A stretch of 52,505 nt of DNA from Candidatus Rifleibacteriota bacterium (lineage in GTDB: Bacteria > Muiribacteriota > Ozemobacteria > Ozemobacterales > Ozemobacteraceae). Positions 27,777-37,815 of this stretch are shown piece by piece (positions within the stretch are counted from its first letter, which is position 1; every line of letters begins with the position of its first letter). The notes below the pieces were generated by a model. It was not told the origin of the DNA. It ran no database searches and saw nothing but the letters and a program-made list of their open reading frames with translations. A program made the translations under genes and the position numbers. The stretch lies in the NCBI GenBank assembly GCA_015233565.1, contig JADFXM010000052.1, forward strand, positions 1 to 52,505. Reading direction: 5' to 3'.

Positions 27777-30700
27777 GCTTATTGATAAAGATTTTACTCC
27801 CTTTATCAATGGGGATATTTTTCCTCTGGCGCGGAATGTTCCTATTGGCAGGAGTTTCCGGCTTGTACATTGTCGCTTTTCTCTACTATACCTCGATACA
27901 GTCTTTCAAAAAACGTATGGCAAAAAAAATTCGGAGGAATAAAGCTATTGCCAGGCAACGTTCACAGGAAGAACTTAAGCGGGTCAACTCCCTTTTACGT
28001 GAAAGAGAATCTTTATTCAGAGCAATCCTGGATTATTCCCCGGCAATGATTTTTCTAAAAGAAGCTTTTGGCCCATATGTTCTGGTTAACCGCCGATGGG
28101 CTGAAGCGTTTGGAAAAACTCCCGAGGAAATTCGTGGCAAAAATGATTACGACCTTTTCCCCAAGGAAATTGCCGACGAATACACTGCAAATGACAAACT
28201 CGTTGTGGTCAAAGGCACCGCGATAGAAGTTGAAGAGCACGTTTTGATAGACCGGAAGCCACGAATTTTTCTTTCGGTAAAATTTCCCATCGGAGGAATA
28301 TCCGAAAGTAAAACTATGATCTGCGGAATAGCCACAGATATTTCCCGGCGAAAAACCGCCGAAGAGGAATTAAAAGAAAGTGAAAACCGTCTGAGAGACA
28401 TTTTGGAATCCAGCCCCGTCGGAGTCTCCATTTCCGATTTTGAAGGAAAATATCAGTTTGTAAATTCCAGAATCGCCCAGGCTGTTGGCATTTCCCGGGA
28501 AGAAATGATGAAAAAGAAAACTTCCGATTCGTATCTTAATCAAGCTGATCGAAACTTTGTATTGATGAAGTTAAAAACCGAAGGCCGCTTAAGAGATTAC
28601 GAAGTCCCTTTCAAACGGGAAGATGGCAGCATTATTTGGGTGCTGCTCTCAGCACAGATTGGAAGATACGCCGGACAAGCTTCCGTGATTGGCTGGACTC
28701 ACGATATTACACTTCGAAAGCAAACTGAAGATGCAATCCGGGAAGCCAAAGAAAAAGCCGAAGAAGCAACCCGATTCAAATCGATGTTTCTGGCAAATGT
28801 CAGCCATGAAATTCGCACCCCAATGAACGCTATTATCGGAATGGCATATCTTGCCCTAAAAACAGACCTTTCACCGAAACAGCGCGATTATATTGCAAAA
28901 ATTCATAATGCCGGGACATCCCTTTTGGGAATCATCAACGACCTTTTGGATTTCTCCAAGATTGAGGCTGGAAAACTTGAGATGGAGAAAGTAAATTTCC
29001 TTCTCGACGATGTCCTCAGCGGAGTTTCTTCAATTACCTCCCAGAAAGCCAGCGACAAGGGCTTAGAGCTTCTTTTCCAGGCCCCCCCAGATATTCCCCA
29101 GAACCTTATCGGTGACCCCCTCCGACTAGGACAAATAATAGCCAATCTCGTAAACAATGCAATAAAATTCACCGAAAAAGGGGAAGTTCGAGTATCAGTT
29201 GAAACACTTGAACAAACCGGAAACAAACTAAAACTAAGATTTTCCATACGCGACACCGGTGTGGGAATAACCAAAGAACAGTTTTCAAGACTCTTCCAAT
29301 CCTTCAGTCAAGCAGATGGTTCAGTCACCCGAAAATACGGTGGAACTGGCCTTGGACTCACGATTTCCAAACGTCTGGTGGAAATGATGGGCGGGGAAAT
29401 CCTTGTCGAAAGTGAACCTGACAAGGGCAGTGAATTTTCCTTCACCGCTTGGTTTGACCTGGCCGAGGGAAACAAAAACCGTCGCAGAGTAGTTCCAGAT
29501 GCTCTCAACAACTGCCGGGCACTGGTAGTGGATGACAATTCAACAGCCCGCGAAATCCTTTCTGAAGCGCTTTTTTCACTGAATATGCGAGTCGATACAG
29601 CCTCCGGCGGCAGAGAAGCAGTTGAAGCAGTAAAAGCCGCAGATAATGGTGAACCATTCAGTGTTGTATTCATGGATTGGAAAATGGGGGAAATGGATGG
29701 AATAGAAGCATTGGGTGTCATTAAATCTGATGCAACGCTCAAAAATCAACCTGCAATAGTAATGGTAACAGCTTTCGGACACGAGGAAACCCGTTCAAAA
29801 GTTGGGGACCAAAAAATCGATGGCTTTCTTCTCAAGCCAATCAATATGTCTTTACTAGTCGATACGTTAGTTGGAATTTTCGCACCCGATTTTACCGAAA
29901 AATCTCGACAATTGTCCGACTCGGCCTCCAAAACCTGGAACTTGCAGGGCGCTTACGCCCTCCTTGTCGAAGACAACGAAATTAATCGACAAATCGCTTT
30001 GGAATTGATGCAGACTGAGGGAGTCGTGGTAGATATCGCTGTCAATGGACTTGAAGCCGTACAAAAGGTAATGGAATCTCCGAATGGCTTAAAATACGAC
30101 TTAGTTTTGATGGATTTACAAATGCCGATTATGGGTGGTCTTGAGGCAGTAGGTAAAATTCGCTCTGATCCAAGATTTTCTCAACTTCCTATAATCGCCA
30201 TGACGGCCCACGCAATGACTTCGGAGCGTGAAAACTGTATTAAAGCAGGCATGAACGACCATATTGCAAAACCTATCGACCCGGATGCACTTTTTGCAAC
30301 TATTTCCAAATATTTTAAACCTGGTCAAATGGACAAATCTCTTCTCCCGGAAGCTCATTCCGTAAGCACATCTACAAGTCAAATTTCAGAAATAGCCTTG
30401 CCTGAAATTCCCGGACTTGATACTGAAAACGGATTGCGCCGAGTCGCAGGAAATCGCACACTCTATCTCAAATTACTGGAAAAATTCTCCGAAAGCCAAA
30501 TTGAAACTCCCGAAACAATTTCATCAGCTCTTAGAAACGGGGAGATCAAAACCGGGGAACGGCTTGCCCATACCCTTAAAGGTGTCGCAGGAAATATTGG
30601 AGCAATTGAAGTACAAAGGCTATCAGGAGAAATCGAAAAACTGATACGGGAAAGTGCACAAGTCTCTTCTTCCACTTTCTTGGATGAACATTTGAAGAAT

Positions 30701-31030
30701 CTTCACCAAATCGTTACAGAAATTGGAACTCAAATTAAACAATATTTTACGTCTCACAGTTCCCCCACAGCCCAAGGAGACACCCTTCCTGGCGAAATTC
30801 CAAACTTAGGGAAACTAACCTCTATTTTTGAAAAATTAGCAAATTTTCTCAGTGAAAGTGACAGCGATGCAACAGAATTCTTCGATTCCGAAAAGAATTT
30901 TTTCCAAAATGCAATTGAAACTTCCAATTTTAAGCGCCTTGACAAGGCCATCAAATCATTTGACTTTGATAGCGCACTCCAAATTTTGAAGGAAGCAGCC
31001 TCGGATCTGAAGATAACATTGAAGTGCTGA
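27773..31030 (+). CDS. Membrane hybrid histidine kinase (PAS-PAS-HisKA-HATPase-REC-REC-Hpt)
   Basis: A 1085-residue kinase. Two closely spaced hydrophobic segments (about 4-20 and 22-42) anchor it with almost no periplasmic loop, so sensing is probably cytoplasmic. A coiled coil leads to two PAS domains (about 82-195 and 205-325), each ending in the D-I-(S/T)-x-R-K PAC-type linker. HisKA carries H345 (SHEIRTPMN); the ATPase ends near 560 (GTGLGLTISKR near 525). Two receivers follow: acceptor D635 in MDWKMGEMDG and acceptor D781 in LMDLQMPIMGG. The C-terminal Hpt has H933 (HTLKGVAGNIGA). This is the BarA/EvgS-like four-step relay in one chain; the final response regulator is not encoded here. 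The start overlaps a small upstream frame by 4 nt. Confidence 0.92.
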   Translation: MSLLIKILLPLSMGIFFLWRGMFLLAGVSGLYIVAFLYYTSIQSFKKRMAKKIRRNKAIARQRSQEELKRVNSLLRERESLFRAILDYSPAMIFLKEAFGPYVLVNRRWAEAFGKTPEEIRGKNDYDLFPKEIADEYTANDKLVVVKGTAIEVEEHVLIDRKPRIFLSVKFPIGGISESKTMICGIATDISRRKTAEEELKESENRLRDILESSPVGVSISDFEGKYQFVNSRIAQAVGISREEMMKKKTSDSYLNQADRNFVLMKLKTEGRLRDYEVPFKREDGSIIWVLLSAQIGRYAGQASVIGWTHDITLRKQTEDAIREAKEKAEEATRFKSMFLANVSHEIRTPMNAIIGMAYLALKTDLSPKQRDYIAKIHNAGTSLLGIINDLLDFSKIEAGKLEMEKVNFLLDDVLSGVSSITSQKASDKGLELLFQAPPDIPQNLIGDPLRLGQIIANLVNNAIKFTEKGEVRVSVETLEQTGNKLKLRFSIRDTGVGITKEQFSRLFQSFSQADGSVTRKYGGTGLGLTISKRLVEMMGGEILVESEPDKGSEFSFTAWFDLAEGNKNRRRVVPDALNNCRALVVDDNSTAREILSEALFSLNMRVDTASGGREAVEAVKAADNGEPFSVVFMDWKMGEMDGIEALGVIKSDATLKNQPAIVMVTAFGHEETRSKVGDQKIDGFLLKPINMSLLVDTLVGIFAPDFTEKSRQLSDSASKTWNLQGAYALLVEDNEINRQIALELMQTEGVVVDIAVNGLEAVQKVMESPNGLKYDLVLMDLQMPIMGGLEAVGKIRSDPRFSQLPIIAMTAHAMTSERENCIKAGMNDHIAKPIDPDALFATISKYFKPGQMDKSLLPEAHSVSTSTSQISEIALPEIPGLDTENGLRRVAGNRTLYLKLLEKFSESQIETPETISSALRNGEIKTGERLAHTLKGVAGNIGAIEVQRLSGEIEKLIRESAQVSSSTFLDEHLKNLHQIVTEIGTQIKQYFTSHSSPTAQGDTLPGEIPNLGKLTSIFEKLANFLSESDSDATEFFDSEKNFFQNAIETSNFKRLDKAIKSFDFDSALQILKEAASDLKITLKC

Positions 31031-31312
31031 CAATAAGTGATGCCGATTATTGCAAATCTAATAAAAGAGTTGAACAAATCGTTGAAACTTGGATGGCTCA
31101 GCTAAGTAGACCCTGTATTTTTGGGTAGCATCAGCTGGTCGAAGCTATCGGAAAATTTCGTTACATTTTGTTCGGTACACAGCGGCTCGCTATTGATGCC
31201 AAAAAGCAAGGCGAAAATTCGAATAGGTACATAAAAGTATGAAAACAGGGCATTTTTCGACAGACTCGTTAGTACAACTTCCCGCCCACCTTATTATTTG
31301 AAAATCGGTACA

Positions 31313-33256
31313 CTAATTATTTTTGATCTGCAATGAAATCACAGGACCAAGAAGGTTTATGGCAACGGGCTCGTTATTTGCATTCCTGGCGCTTATTCGT
31401 AATTTATCGACCTCTTGTTGTGAGTCCAGAAGAATTCTGCATTCCTGCATTCTTTCAAGAATTTGATTTTCCTCGGTTAAATTACTAACTTGAATCTCTT
31501 CCCTATTCAATGTTTTTTCATCACGACCCAAAATTTCAACTGAAAGCAACACTTTCCCTACTTGCCTCTCGACTCCGAAAGAAATGGAATAGGACTGTGA
31601 AACTTCTAAAGAAGCTGTTTTAGCAGCCGTTGAAAGATCCTTAAATTCCAGATTTGCAGTGGAGCAAAGAATCATTCCCTCTTGATTTTGCTGTATTTCT
31701 TCTTTGCAGGAAAGCAAATTCCCAGGGTAACTTACAGTAACGGTTTTAAAGCCAGGTTTTTTGTGGTATACCCTGTAGGGTTGCCCCCCAAACTGACTTA
31801 CTTCATAACCTGACTTGACTAATTCATAGCATTCTGCCATTTGTACATTCCGAGGGATTAGCCCTAGATAGGTCATCCAATCGGGATGGACTTCCTGGAC
31901 GATTTTCTCAAGATTCAACTTTTGTCGTGTTGCAATTTTTGAATTCAAACCGGAATAATCAATACAATAAAGCCCTGATTCCCGTGCGATAAAACCATGA
32001 CCAGTCAACAACTTTTCATCCGGGTTACTATTGCTCTTAATCCATTTCCCAATCGAAATTAACTCTGAAACGGAATTCTCAATTAAGTACTTTGCCGAAA
32101 AAATTTCCGTCGAAAGAAATGGAATTTGAAAAGCTATAAGTAAGAACACACTTACTAAACTAAGAATGAATCTGTGTTTTTCGAAAAACTCATCTAAAAT
32201 TCGAAAAATCAAAACCAAAATTTGAAGATTGAGTAAAACCTCGGGAAAAGCATAGTACCAGCTCATCTGTTCGTGAGGATTGTAAATGCAATAAAGAACC
32301 AGATAAGCCAGACAAGAAAGGATCAAAAAAAAGTTTTCAGCTTTCGGGAATTTTCTTTCCCGACTGGAAAAAAATATATATACCGAAACTAGAAAAAGTA
32401 ACAGAAGAAATGTATCCCAATAATTGCTTAAATGTTTTAAAAAAGGAAACCAGGAGCCCGTGGGATGCGGATGGAAAAATAATTTTGCATAAGCTGTCTG
32501 AGGAAGTGGACTTCCAAAAACCAGACAACAAAATGTTGTCCAAACGACTAAAATTGGGGAAGCCCACTTTGCCAAAATCTTAACCTTTTCTGATAAGTTC
32601 ATTTCCCCGGTTTCCAGATATTCCCGGATCAAAAAAAGGATTATGCAAATTCCAAAAACCGGTATTGCATCTATCTTGGAAACAATCGCCAAAGCTCCGA
32701 ACAAAGAAAGGAATTTGAAATTTCTATTCTTCAAAAAAACAAATAAGGTCAGCAGAATGCCAACGTGCAACGGAGTCTCCAAACCTTGCCTGAGATTCAA
32801 TATCAAATCCGAAGCAAAACCAATGGCCCAAATGGAACCGACCCATGGAACAATCAAGTTTTCGCTATATCCACGCAGAACCTGGATTGTCGAAAAAACA
32901 AGGATTACTGAGCCTATGTAGTTGCTGGCAAAAAGTGAATTCAACGGACTAAAGCACTTTGTCCATGCGAAAGCACCGGATATTATTCCATGAAGAAATC
33001 CTGAAATCCCGAAAATGGGCCCATCAGCGGGATTATAAGAATAAAAGTACCCCTCTCGAAAATTATCCATGTACTTTAAAATAATTCCACCGTCATCCAA
33101 AATCTGGGAAATCGGCCAAAAGTAGAAAACAATGGCAGCAAGTAACAGGGCCACCAAAAAATCCAGCATCCCGATTTTCCAAAATGTACGACAATTTTCT
33201 TGCAATTTATCCCACCCTTTTTTTACTAATCCATCAAATGTTAAATAGTTAGCCAT
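31313..33256 (-). CDS. Multi-pass membrane protein, GT-C glycosyltransferase-like
   Basis: About 647 residues; ATG 33256 chosen over an in-frame TTG at 33265, and neither has a clear ribosome site. Around ten membrane segments lie between about 33 and 400, followed by a soluble C-terminal domain (about 405-647) of mixed alpha/beta character. After the first membrane helix comes DDGGIILKYMDNFREG, then YNPADGPIFG. An acidic pair in the first external loop and this pattern resemble lipid-linked-sugar-dependent GT-C enzymes (AftB-like mannosyl/arabinosyltransferases). This suggests transfer of a sugar to an envelope glycan or protein outside the membrane. No neighbouring sugar genes support it. 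An IS66 relic lies immediately upstream and may have brought or disturbed its promoter. Confidence 0.65.
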   Translation of the reverse strand: MANYLTFDGLVKKGWDKLQENCRTFWKIGMLDFLVALLLAAIVFYFWPISQILDDGGIILKYMDNFREGYFYSYNPADGPIFGISGFLHGIISGAFAWTKCFSPLNSLFASNYIGSVILVFSTIQVLRGYSENLIVPWVGSIWAIGFASDLILNLRQGLETPLHVGILLTLFVFLKNRNFKFLSLFGALAIVSKIDAIPVFGICIILFLIREYLETGEMNLSEKVKILAKWASPILVVWTTFCCLVFGSPLPQTAYAKLFFHPHPTGSWFPFLKHLSNYWDTFLLLLFLVSVYIFFSSRERKFPKAENFFLILSCLAYLVLYCIYNPHEQMSWYYAFPEVLLNLQILVLIFRILDEFFEKHRFILSLVSVFLLIAFQIPFLSTEIFSAKYLIENSVSELISIGKWIKSNSNPDEKLLTGHGFIARESGLYCIDYSGLNSKIATRQKLNLEKIVQEVHPDWMTYLGLIPRNVQMAECYELVKSGYEVSQFGGQPYRVYHKKPGFKTVTVSYPGNLLSCKEEIQQNQEGMILCSTANLEFKDLSTAAKTASLEVSQSYSISFGVERQVGKVLLSVEILGRDEKTLNREEIQVSNLTEENQILERMQECRILLDSQQEVDKLRISARNANNEPVAINLLGPVISLQIKNN

Positions 33257-33270
33257 GATGAACAAAATGG

Positions 33271-33506
33271 CAACTTGCCGTAACTCCGAGAAGCCTGGTT
33301 GGTAAAGCCGTGAAATATGCTCTTAATCAATGAGATGCCCTAATTCGCTATATCGAAGATGGCCGCTTGACGATCAAAATAATAGCATGGAAAATACAAT
33401 CAGGCCTTTCACGAAGTTGAGCGGAATGGCCCATTACTGCTCAAACGACTGATCAGCGGCGCGCAAGCGAGGCGCCGATCATTTGGTTGACCCGGCGTAT
33501 TGTTAT
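33271..33506 (+). pseudogene. IS66-family transposase relic (C-terminal fragment)
   Basis: Translation from 33271 gives PRSLVGKAVKYALNQ-stop-DALIRYIEDGRLTI. In another frame it continues D-x-NNSMENTIRPFTKLSGM, matching the well-conserved IS66 TnpC C-terminus (GKAxxYALNQW-x-AL-x-R-x-LEDGRLEIDNNxxERAIRPF). The stop (TGA) replaces the invariant Trp, and a frameshift lies near 33370. After a gap, V-D-P-A-Y near 33486-33500 resembles the usual end of the same protein. Only this fragment is left; no terminal inverted repeats or tnpA/tnpB were found. Confidence 0.75.
33451..33480. repeat. GC-rich imperfect inverted repeat
   Basis: GATC-A-GCGGCGC and GGCGCC-GATC flank an 8-10-nt loop just beyond the 3' end of the chemoreceptor gene. 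It could form a stable hairpin at the end of that minus-strand transcript, but no U-tract follows. It lies inside the IS66 relic. Confidence 0.4.
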
Positions 33507-36500
33507 ATAGAAAATTTTATCACAAGAGCTTTCAAACGTTCAGCAAGTTGGGATAGCTCAATCGAACTTGAGCTTACTTGTTTTCCGGAATCTTCAAGTC
33601 CGGAAGCAGTTTCGCTTACAACCTCGATTTCCTTGCTGATAGATTGTGTAACAGTCACGGTTTTTGCAACTCGATTATTTGCCTCTTTTACCCCCACCGA
33701 AGCCTGAGCAATGTTGTTTGCAATGTCCTTTGTAACCACAGCCTGCTCTTCGATTGCAGCAGCAATTATGGTGACAATTTCGTTGACTTCATTGATAACT
33801 TGAGCAATTTTATCTATATCTAATATTGCATCATCCGTTGAAGTCTGTATACCGTTGATTCGGACTTTAATATCTTCCGTGGCCTCAGCGGCTTGCTTTG
33901 CCAATTCCTTAATTTCATTAGCAACCACAGCAAAACCTTTTCCCGCCGCCCCGGCCCGCGCTGCTTCAATTGTGGCATTCAAAGCAAGCATATTTGTCTG
34001 TGCAGAAATACTATTAATAGTCTCTGTAACCTTCCCGATTTCTTGGGCTGATTTCCCAAGGTTTCGCATAATAGTGGAAATCTGATTGGATTGGGTAACA
34101 GCAGAAGAGGTGATCATACGAGCTTTCTCAGAACTTTTTGCAATTTCACCTATCGTGCTTGTCATTTCCTCGGTGGCGGCAGCAACAGAGCTCAGATTGT
34201 TTTCCGCCTGCTCCATATTACTCGCAACACTTAGAACGTTAGAATTCATTTCTTCTGCAGCAGTGGCAACAGAATTAGACTTAAGAGCGGTTTCTTTTGT
34301 TCCTTGGGCCATTTGCATTGAAACTGATGAAAGTTTTTCTGAAGAAGAAGCAAGTGTCTGGACCCCTGAGGAAATATCTGTGATCATCTTCGATAATTCT
34401 TTGACCATCTGCGAGAAAGCTCTCATCAGCTCATCCTTTTCGGAACGTTCCTTTAAGGATACCTTAAGGTTCCCATTCGCAATTTCCCTGGAGGAATTTA
34501 CAATTCCACATGTTGAGCTGACAAGCTCATTCAAATTATTTTTAATTTCATTAAAATCCCCGTAATAAGTTTCTGTAATTTTCTTGGGAAGTTCACCTTT
34601 GGAAATTTGATCGACGTATTCCGCCGCAACATTCAACGGCCCAATAACAGAATCGAGAGTTTTGTTAATTCCTTCGACAATTCTTCTGAAATCGCCTTGA
34701 TGTTTCTCGGCATTCACTCGTACATCCAACCTTCCCTCAACAGCGGATTTGGCCAAAAATTTTGAGTCTTCGATTAGAGCAGTCAAGCTTTCGATACAGG
34801 TATTGAGATTGTTTTTTATTTCGTTAAAATCTCCATAATATGTATCTGTGATTTTCCTAGGTAAATCTCCTTTGGAGATCCGATCAACGTATTCTGCCGC
34901 AACATTCAATGGCCCGATTACCGCATCAAGAGTATTATTAACCCCTTCGACAATCTTTTTGAAATCGCCCTTATGTTTGGCGGCATCTACCCGAATATCA
35001 AGTTTGCCTTCAACCGCAGCTTTAACTAATATACCAACATCGTTGATCAAGGACCCAATTGCATTAGAAGTTTTCGTAAATGCTGAATTTATACGGCAAA
35101 AATTTTCTGCCATAGTTTTTGTATCTTCATCTGATTCCCCAACTGTCAATTCAAGGTTCGTATCTCCCTGGGAGAGCCTGGTAAGGTTTTTTATGAATCT
35201 TGCCACCTCAACATTCTGGTAATCACCTTGTTTTTTAGCACTTCTAGCAGCTACCCTTACTGCCGTTTGGTCTACAACTATTTCCATAGCCCCAACAACA
35301 TTACCCTCAGCATTCTTAATCGGGACACCAGTATAGTCGATTTCCATCTTTTTTCCCTGGATATTAACCTCTGTCGAAGAAGAAACAATCTGTGAACGCT
35401 GCATACACTGCCCTGTAGCACAGTTAACAGTATTGCAATGAGTAGCGTTAAAGTGCTGGGAACAAGTCGTTCCGCAAATAGCCGCTTGGGTTGTGCCAGC
35501 AACACCAGCAGTAGCTTTATTCGCGTAAAGAATTTTAAAGTCTTTGCCAACAATAAATGCTGGAAGAGGAATTACATCAATAAAGCCCACGATACTGCTG
35601 ATAGTATTATTAACCCCTTCGACGATTTTCTGGAAATCACCTTGGTGCTTTTTTGCCTCAACGCGAGTATTCAGTCTTCCCTCAGTTGCCGCCCTGGCAA
35701 GAATGTTAGCATCTGTTACGAGAGCATTAATTGCATCGATACATTGATTGAGGTTGTTCTTAATTTCGTTGAAATCACCCTTATAAGTATAGGTGATCTT
35801 ATGGGGAATGTCGCCTTTGGAAATTCTGTCAACATATTCGGCCGCAACGTTTAACGGGCCAATTACAGAATCAAGAGTTTTATTCACACCTTCAACAATT
35901 GGCCTAAATTCGAAATTGATTTTGTTAACATCTGCGCGAATATCGAGTCTTCCGTCAATTGCGGCGCCAATAAGATTTTTTGTTTCAACCATGAGCCCCG
36001 CAATAATTCCCTCGATGTTTTGCCTTAGGAACAAAGCCATCAGTAATGCAAACAATAGGGCACTTAAAGCTCCGCCCCACATAATTTTAATGGCATCTGA
36101 CAAGCTATCAACTGCGCCCTTGGCACCTATTTTTGCTTGCTCAATTCCATAAGTTGTCGAATCATCGGCGGTCTTCAAAGCAACATTAGCAGCCGCCAAG
36201 CGGGTCTTTCCAAGTTCAGCAAGATCTTCACATATTTTAAACATACTTCTACATGAAGCGGCGTATGCCAAATTGGATTTCTCAACCTCCTCAATTTGCT
36301 TTAAGAGATCCGGGTTTTTTTCAATTTGCCTTAAGGAAGTTAACTTTGCAGAACAGTTGGTTTCAAATTTTGTCAACGCAGCTTTAAGGATCTCATAATC
36401 GCTGGTAGCTTGGCTTTTCCAGTTGTCTTTTCTTAGAACATCTCCCGCATGGATTATCTCGTTTATTAGTGTAATCTTATTGAATCTTTCTTGTAAATTG

Positions 36501-37033
36501 ACCTCAGCAGAAGCAGTTTTCATTTCATCAACCAAAATTTTACTTTCTTTGTCAAGAAATGAATTGGCAGCTTTCATAAACGCTTCGGCCGCATCTGTTT
36601 GGAGGAGTCTTTCAGCCTTGAGGGAATCGACATTAATTTTGGTCTGAAGGACCATTTTTTCGAATTCGTCAAATTTTCCCCTGAAAAGGTCAACCGATTC
36701 CTTGAATTTGGTCAAAGTTGAAAATTTTGCGGTATGCGTATCACATTCCTGGAGGTTCTTTCGAACATTTTCAATATAATCTTTGCATTTATTAAGGAAA
36801 TCATCTTTATAAGAATATGAATAGGCTCTCATTTCGAACAAAACTCCAGCCATATTTTTGTATGCCGCATTAGCCATCGAAACCATCGGCATCTGCTGAT
36901 CAGTTACCATAGAGGAAACCTGCTTAACATCTCCCATTTTCAAAACCCCGGTATAACCCAAACCCAGGATGATTATAATATTTACTGCAAAAACCAAAAA
37001 AATTTTGCTACCCAATCTAATGTTCCTAAGCAT
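33503..37033 (-). CDS. Methyl-accepting chemotaxis protein with repeated HAMP units and Cys-rich PAS
   Basis: A 1176-residue chemoreceptor; ATG 37033 has AAAAGGAG upstream. A membrane segment (12-30), a helical periplasmic sensor (about 35-315) and a second membrane segment (317-337) precede the cytoplasmic part. A HAMP-like unit of about 95 residues (IVEGVN-x-T-L, GPLNVAAEYVD-x-ISKG, YYGDFNEIKNNLN) occurs around 379-475, 693-790 and 791-840, with high identity between copies even at DNA level. Between copies 1 and 2 is a PAS domain (about 486-595) with cysteines 520, 524, 533, 538 and 543, suitable for an Fe-S cluster, haem or metal. The signalling tip is canonical (NMLALNATIEAARAGAAGKGFAVVA). 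It is an orphan receptor: cheA and cheW are not nearby, although cheR/cheB-like genes lie 12 kb away. Confidence 0.92.
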   Translation of the reverse strand: MLRNIRLGSKIFLVFAVNIIIILGLGYTGVLKMGDVKQVSSMVTDQQMPMVSMANAAYKNMAGVLFEMRAYSYSYKDDFLNKCKDYIENVRKNLQECDTHTAKFSTLTKFKESVDLFRGKFDEFEKMVLQTKINVDSLKAERLLQTDAAEAFMKAANSFLDKESKILVDEMKTASAEVNLQERFNKITLINEIIHAGDVLRKDNWKSQATSDYEILKAALTKFETNCSAKLTSLRQIEKNPDLLKQIEEVEKSNLAYAASCRSMFKICEDLAELGKTRLAAANVALKTADDSTTYGIEQAKIGAKGAVDSLSDAIKIMWGGALSALLFALLMALFLRQNIEGIIAGLMVETKNLIGAAIDGRLDIRADVNKINFEFRPIVEGVNKTLDSVIGPLNVAAEYVDRISKGDIPHKITYTYKGDFNEIKNNLNQCIDAINALVTDANILARAATEGRLNTRVEAKKHQGDFQKIVEGVNNTISSIVGFIDVIPLPAFIVGKDFKILYANKATAGVAGTTQAAICGTTCSQHFNATHCNTVNCATGQCMQRSQIVSSSTEVNIQGKKMEIDYTGVPIKNAEGNVVGAMEIVVDQTAVRVAARSAKKQGDYQNVEVARFIKNLTRLSQGDTNLELTVGESDEDTKTMAENFCRINSAFTKTSNAIGSLINDVGILVKAAVEGKLDIRVDAAKHKGDFKKIVEGVNNTLDAVIGPLNVAAEYVDRISKGDLPRKITDTYYGDFNEIKNNLNTCIESLTALIEDSKFLAKSAVEGRLDVRVNAEKHQGDFRRIVEGINKTLDSVIGPLNVAAEYVDQISKGELPKKITETYYGDFNEIKNNLNELVSSTCGIVNSSREIANGNLKVSLKERSEKDELMRAFSQMVKELSKMITDISSGVQTLASSSEKLSSVSMQMAQGTKETALKSNSVATAAEEMNSNVLSVASNMEQAENNLSSVAAATEEMTSTIGEIAKSSEKARMITSSAVTQSNQISTIMRNLGKSAQEIGKVTETINSISAQTNMLALNATIEAARAGAAGKGFAVVANEIKELAKQAAEATEDIKVRINGIQTSTDDAILDIDKIAQVINEVNEIVTIIAAAIEEQAVVTKDIANNIAQASVGVKEANNRVAKTVTVTQSISKEIEVVSETASGLEDSGKQVSSSSIELSQLAERLKALVIKFSI

Positions 37034-37370
37034 TCCGCACTCCTTTTCAGATGTTATACCGCCAAAACTATTGAATCGTGCACTTTATTTTCCAAAAGAA
37101 TTGAAGTCCCCTGAGAAAAATTTTAACCTTTCGGGAAGAATATTGAAATGTCTCATCGTGGTTAGATGGTATCTAAGTCTTGCAAGCTTCTTTTTAAAAA
37201 TTTGAATGCGACTGGTACAAAACCCCTTGTTCCCAAACTTGTACGGCTAAGAGGAATCGCACAAATCAGATTTTTCTCACTAGCCAGCAACGATTGCTAA
37301 AATTAATTTCAAGAAAACACTTACACTTTAAGGCAGAAAGGTTGTAATCCTTTTGCAACAAAGCAATTTT

Positions 37371-37388
37371 AATCACTTTAAAGTGATT
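37371..37388. promoter_or_regulatory. Perfect 18-bp palindrome, possible operator
   Basis: AATCACTTTAAAGTGATT is a perfect dyad with no spacer, situated about 340 bp upstream of the chemoreceptor start and 600 bp upstream of the Cys-rich gene. Such symmetric AT-rich dyads are typical of dimeric regulator sites; which regulator is unknown. Confidence 0.4.
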
Positions 37389-37613
37389 CACCTTTTCCAA
37401 GAACAATCATAACACAACCAAAGCCCGAAAATCATCACTTAAAGTTTCTTTCGTTTCTGGAAGTGAGTGGATGTGGCTACTTAATCAAAATGAAACTGAA
37501 AAATTTGGCAAGTCTTTTGTTTGGCCAAAAATGAGAGGCAAGTCCGAGGTAACCAGGACTGCCTGCTTCTAGCAAAACAGCATCACCACACATTTGTATA
37601 TTGGGATAGATTA

Positions 37614-37718
37614 ATGGTTATGATAATATCAGCTGGTCTATTCTTTCCCGGAAAAGTTTGGGACAAAAAATTTTCCTGGGCGATTTGTTTTCTCCTTTTA
37701 ATTTGTTTATTATTATGA
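37614..37718 (+). CDS. Possible 34-residue hydrophobic small protein
   Basis: ATG 37614 follows a weak GGGA site. The product has a short hydrophobic start, a polar hinge (FFPGKVWDKK) and a strongly hydrophobic end (FLLLICLLL), as in small two-helix membrane proteins. The frame is open 31 codons upstream but without a start signal. A terminator-like hairpin lies 74 nt downstream. It may be a chance frame or the tail of a decayed gene. Confidence 0.25.
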   Translation: MVMIISAGLFFPGKVWDKKFSWAICFLLLICLLL

Positions 37719-37791
37719 TAAAAATACGAGAGCAAAGAAAAAAGCAATTTGGAGGTATTTTAGGACACTACCAAAAATCTAAAGTACCTTG

Positions 37792-37815
37792 CCTCTTTTT
37801 CTCGAGAGGGATTTT
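37792..37815 (+). terminator. Weak intrinsic terminator-like hairpin
   Basis: CCTCT (37792-37796) pairs with AGAGG (37805-37809) across an 8-nt loop, followed by GATTTTTTC. It is oriented to end plus-strand transcription upstream of the Cys-rich gene. Confidence 0.35.

Noticed and set aside
31031..31312. A possible decayed gene between the hybrid kinase and the GT-C-like gene
   Set aside because: One short frame near 31135-31240 is open but has no start, no ribosome site and no similarity I recognise; nothing firm can be said.
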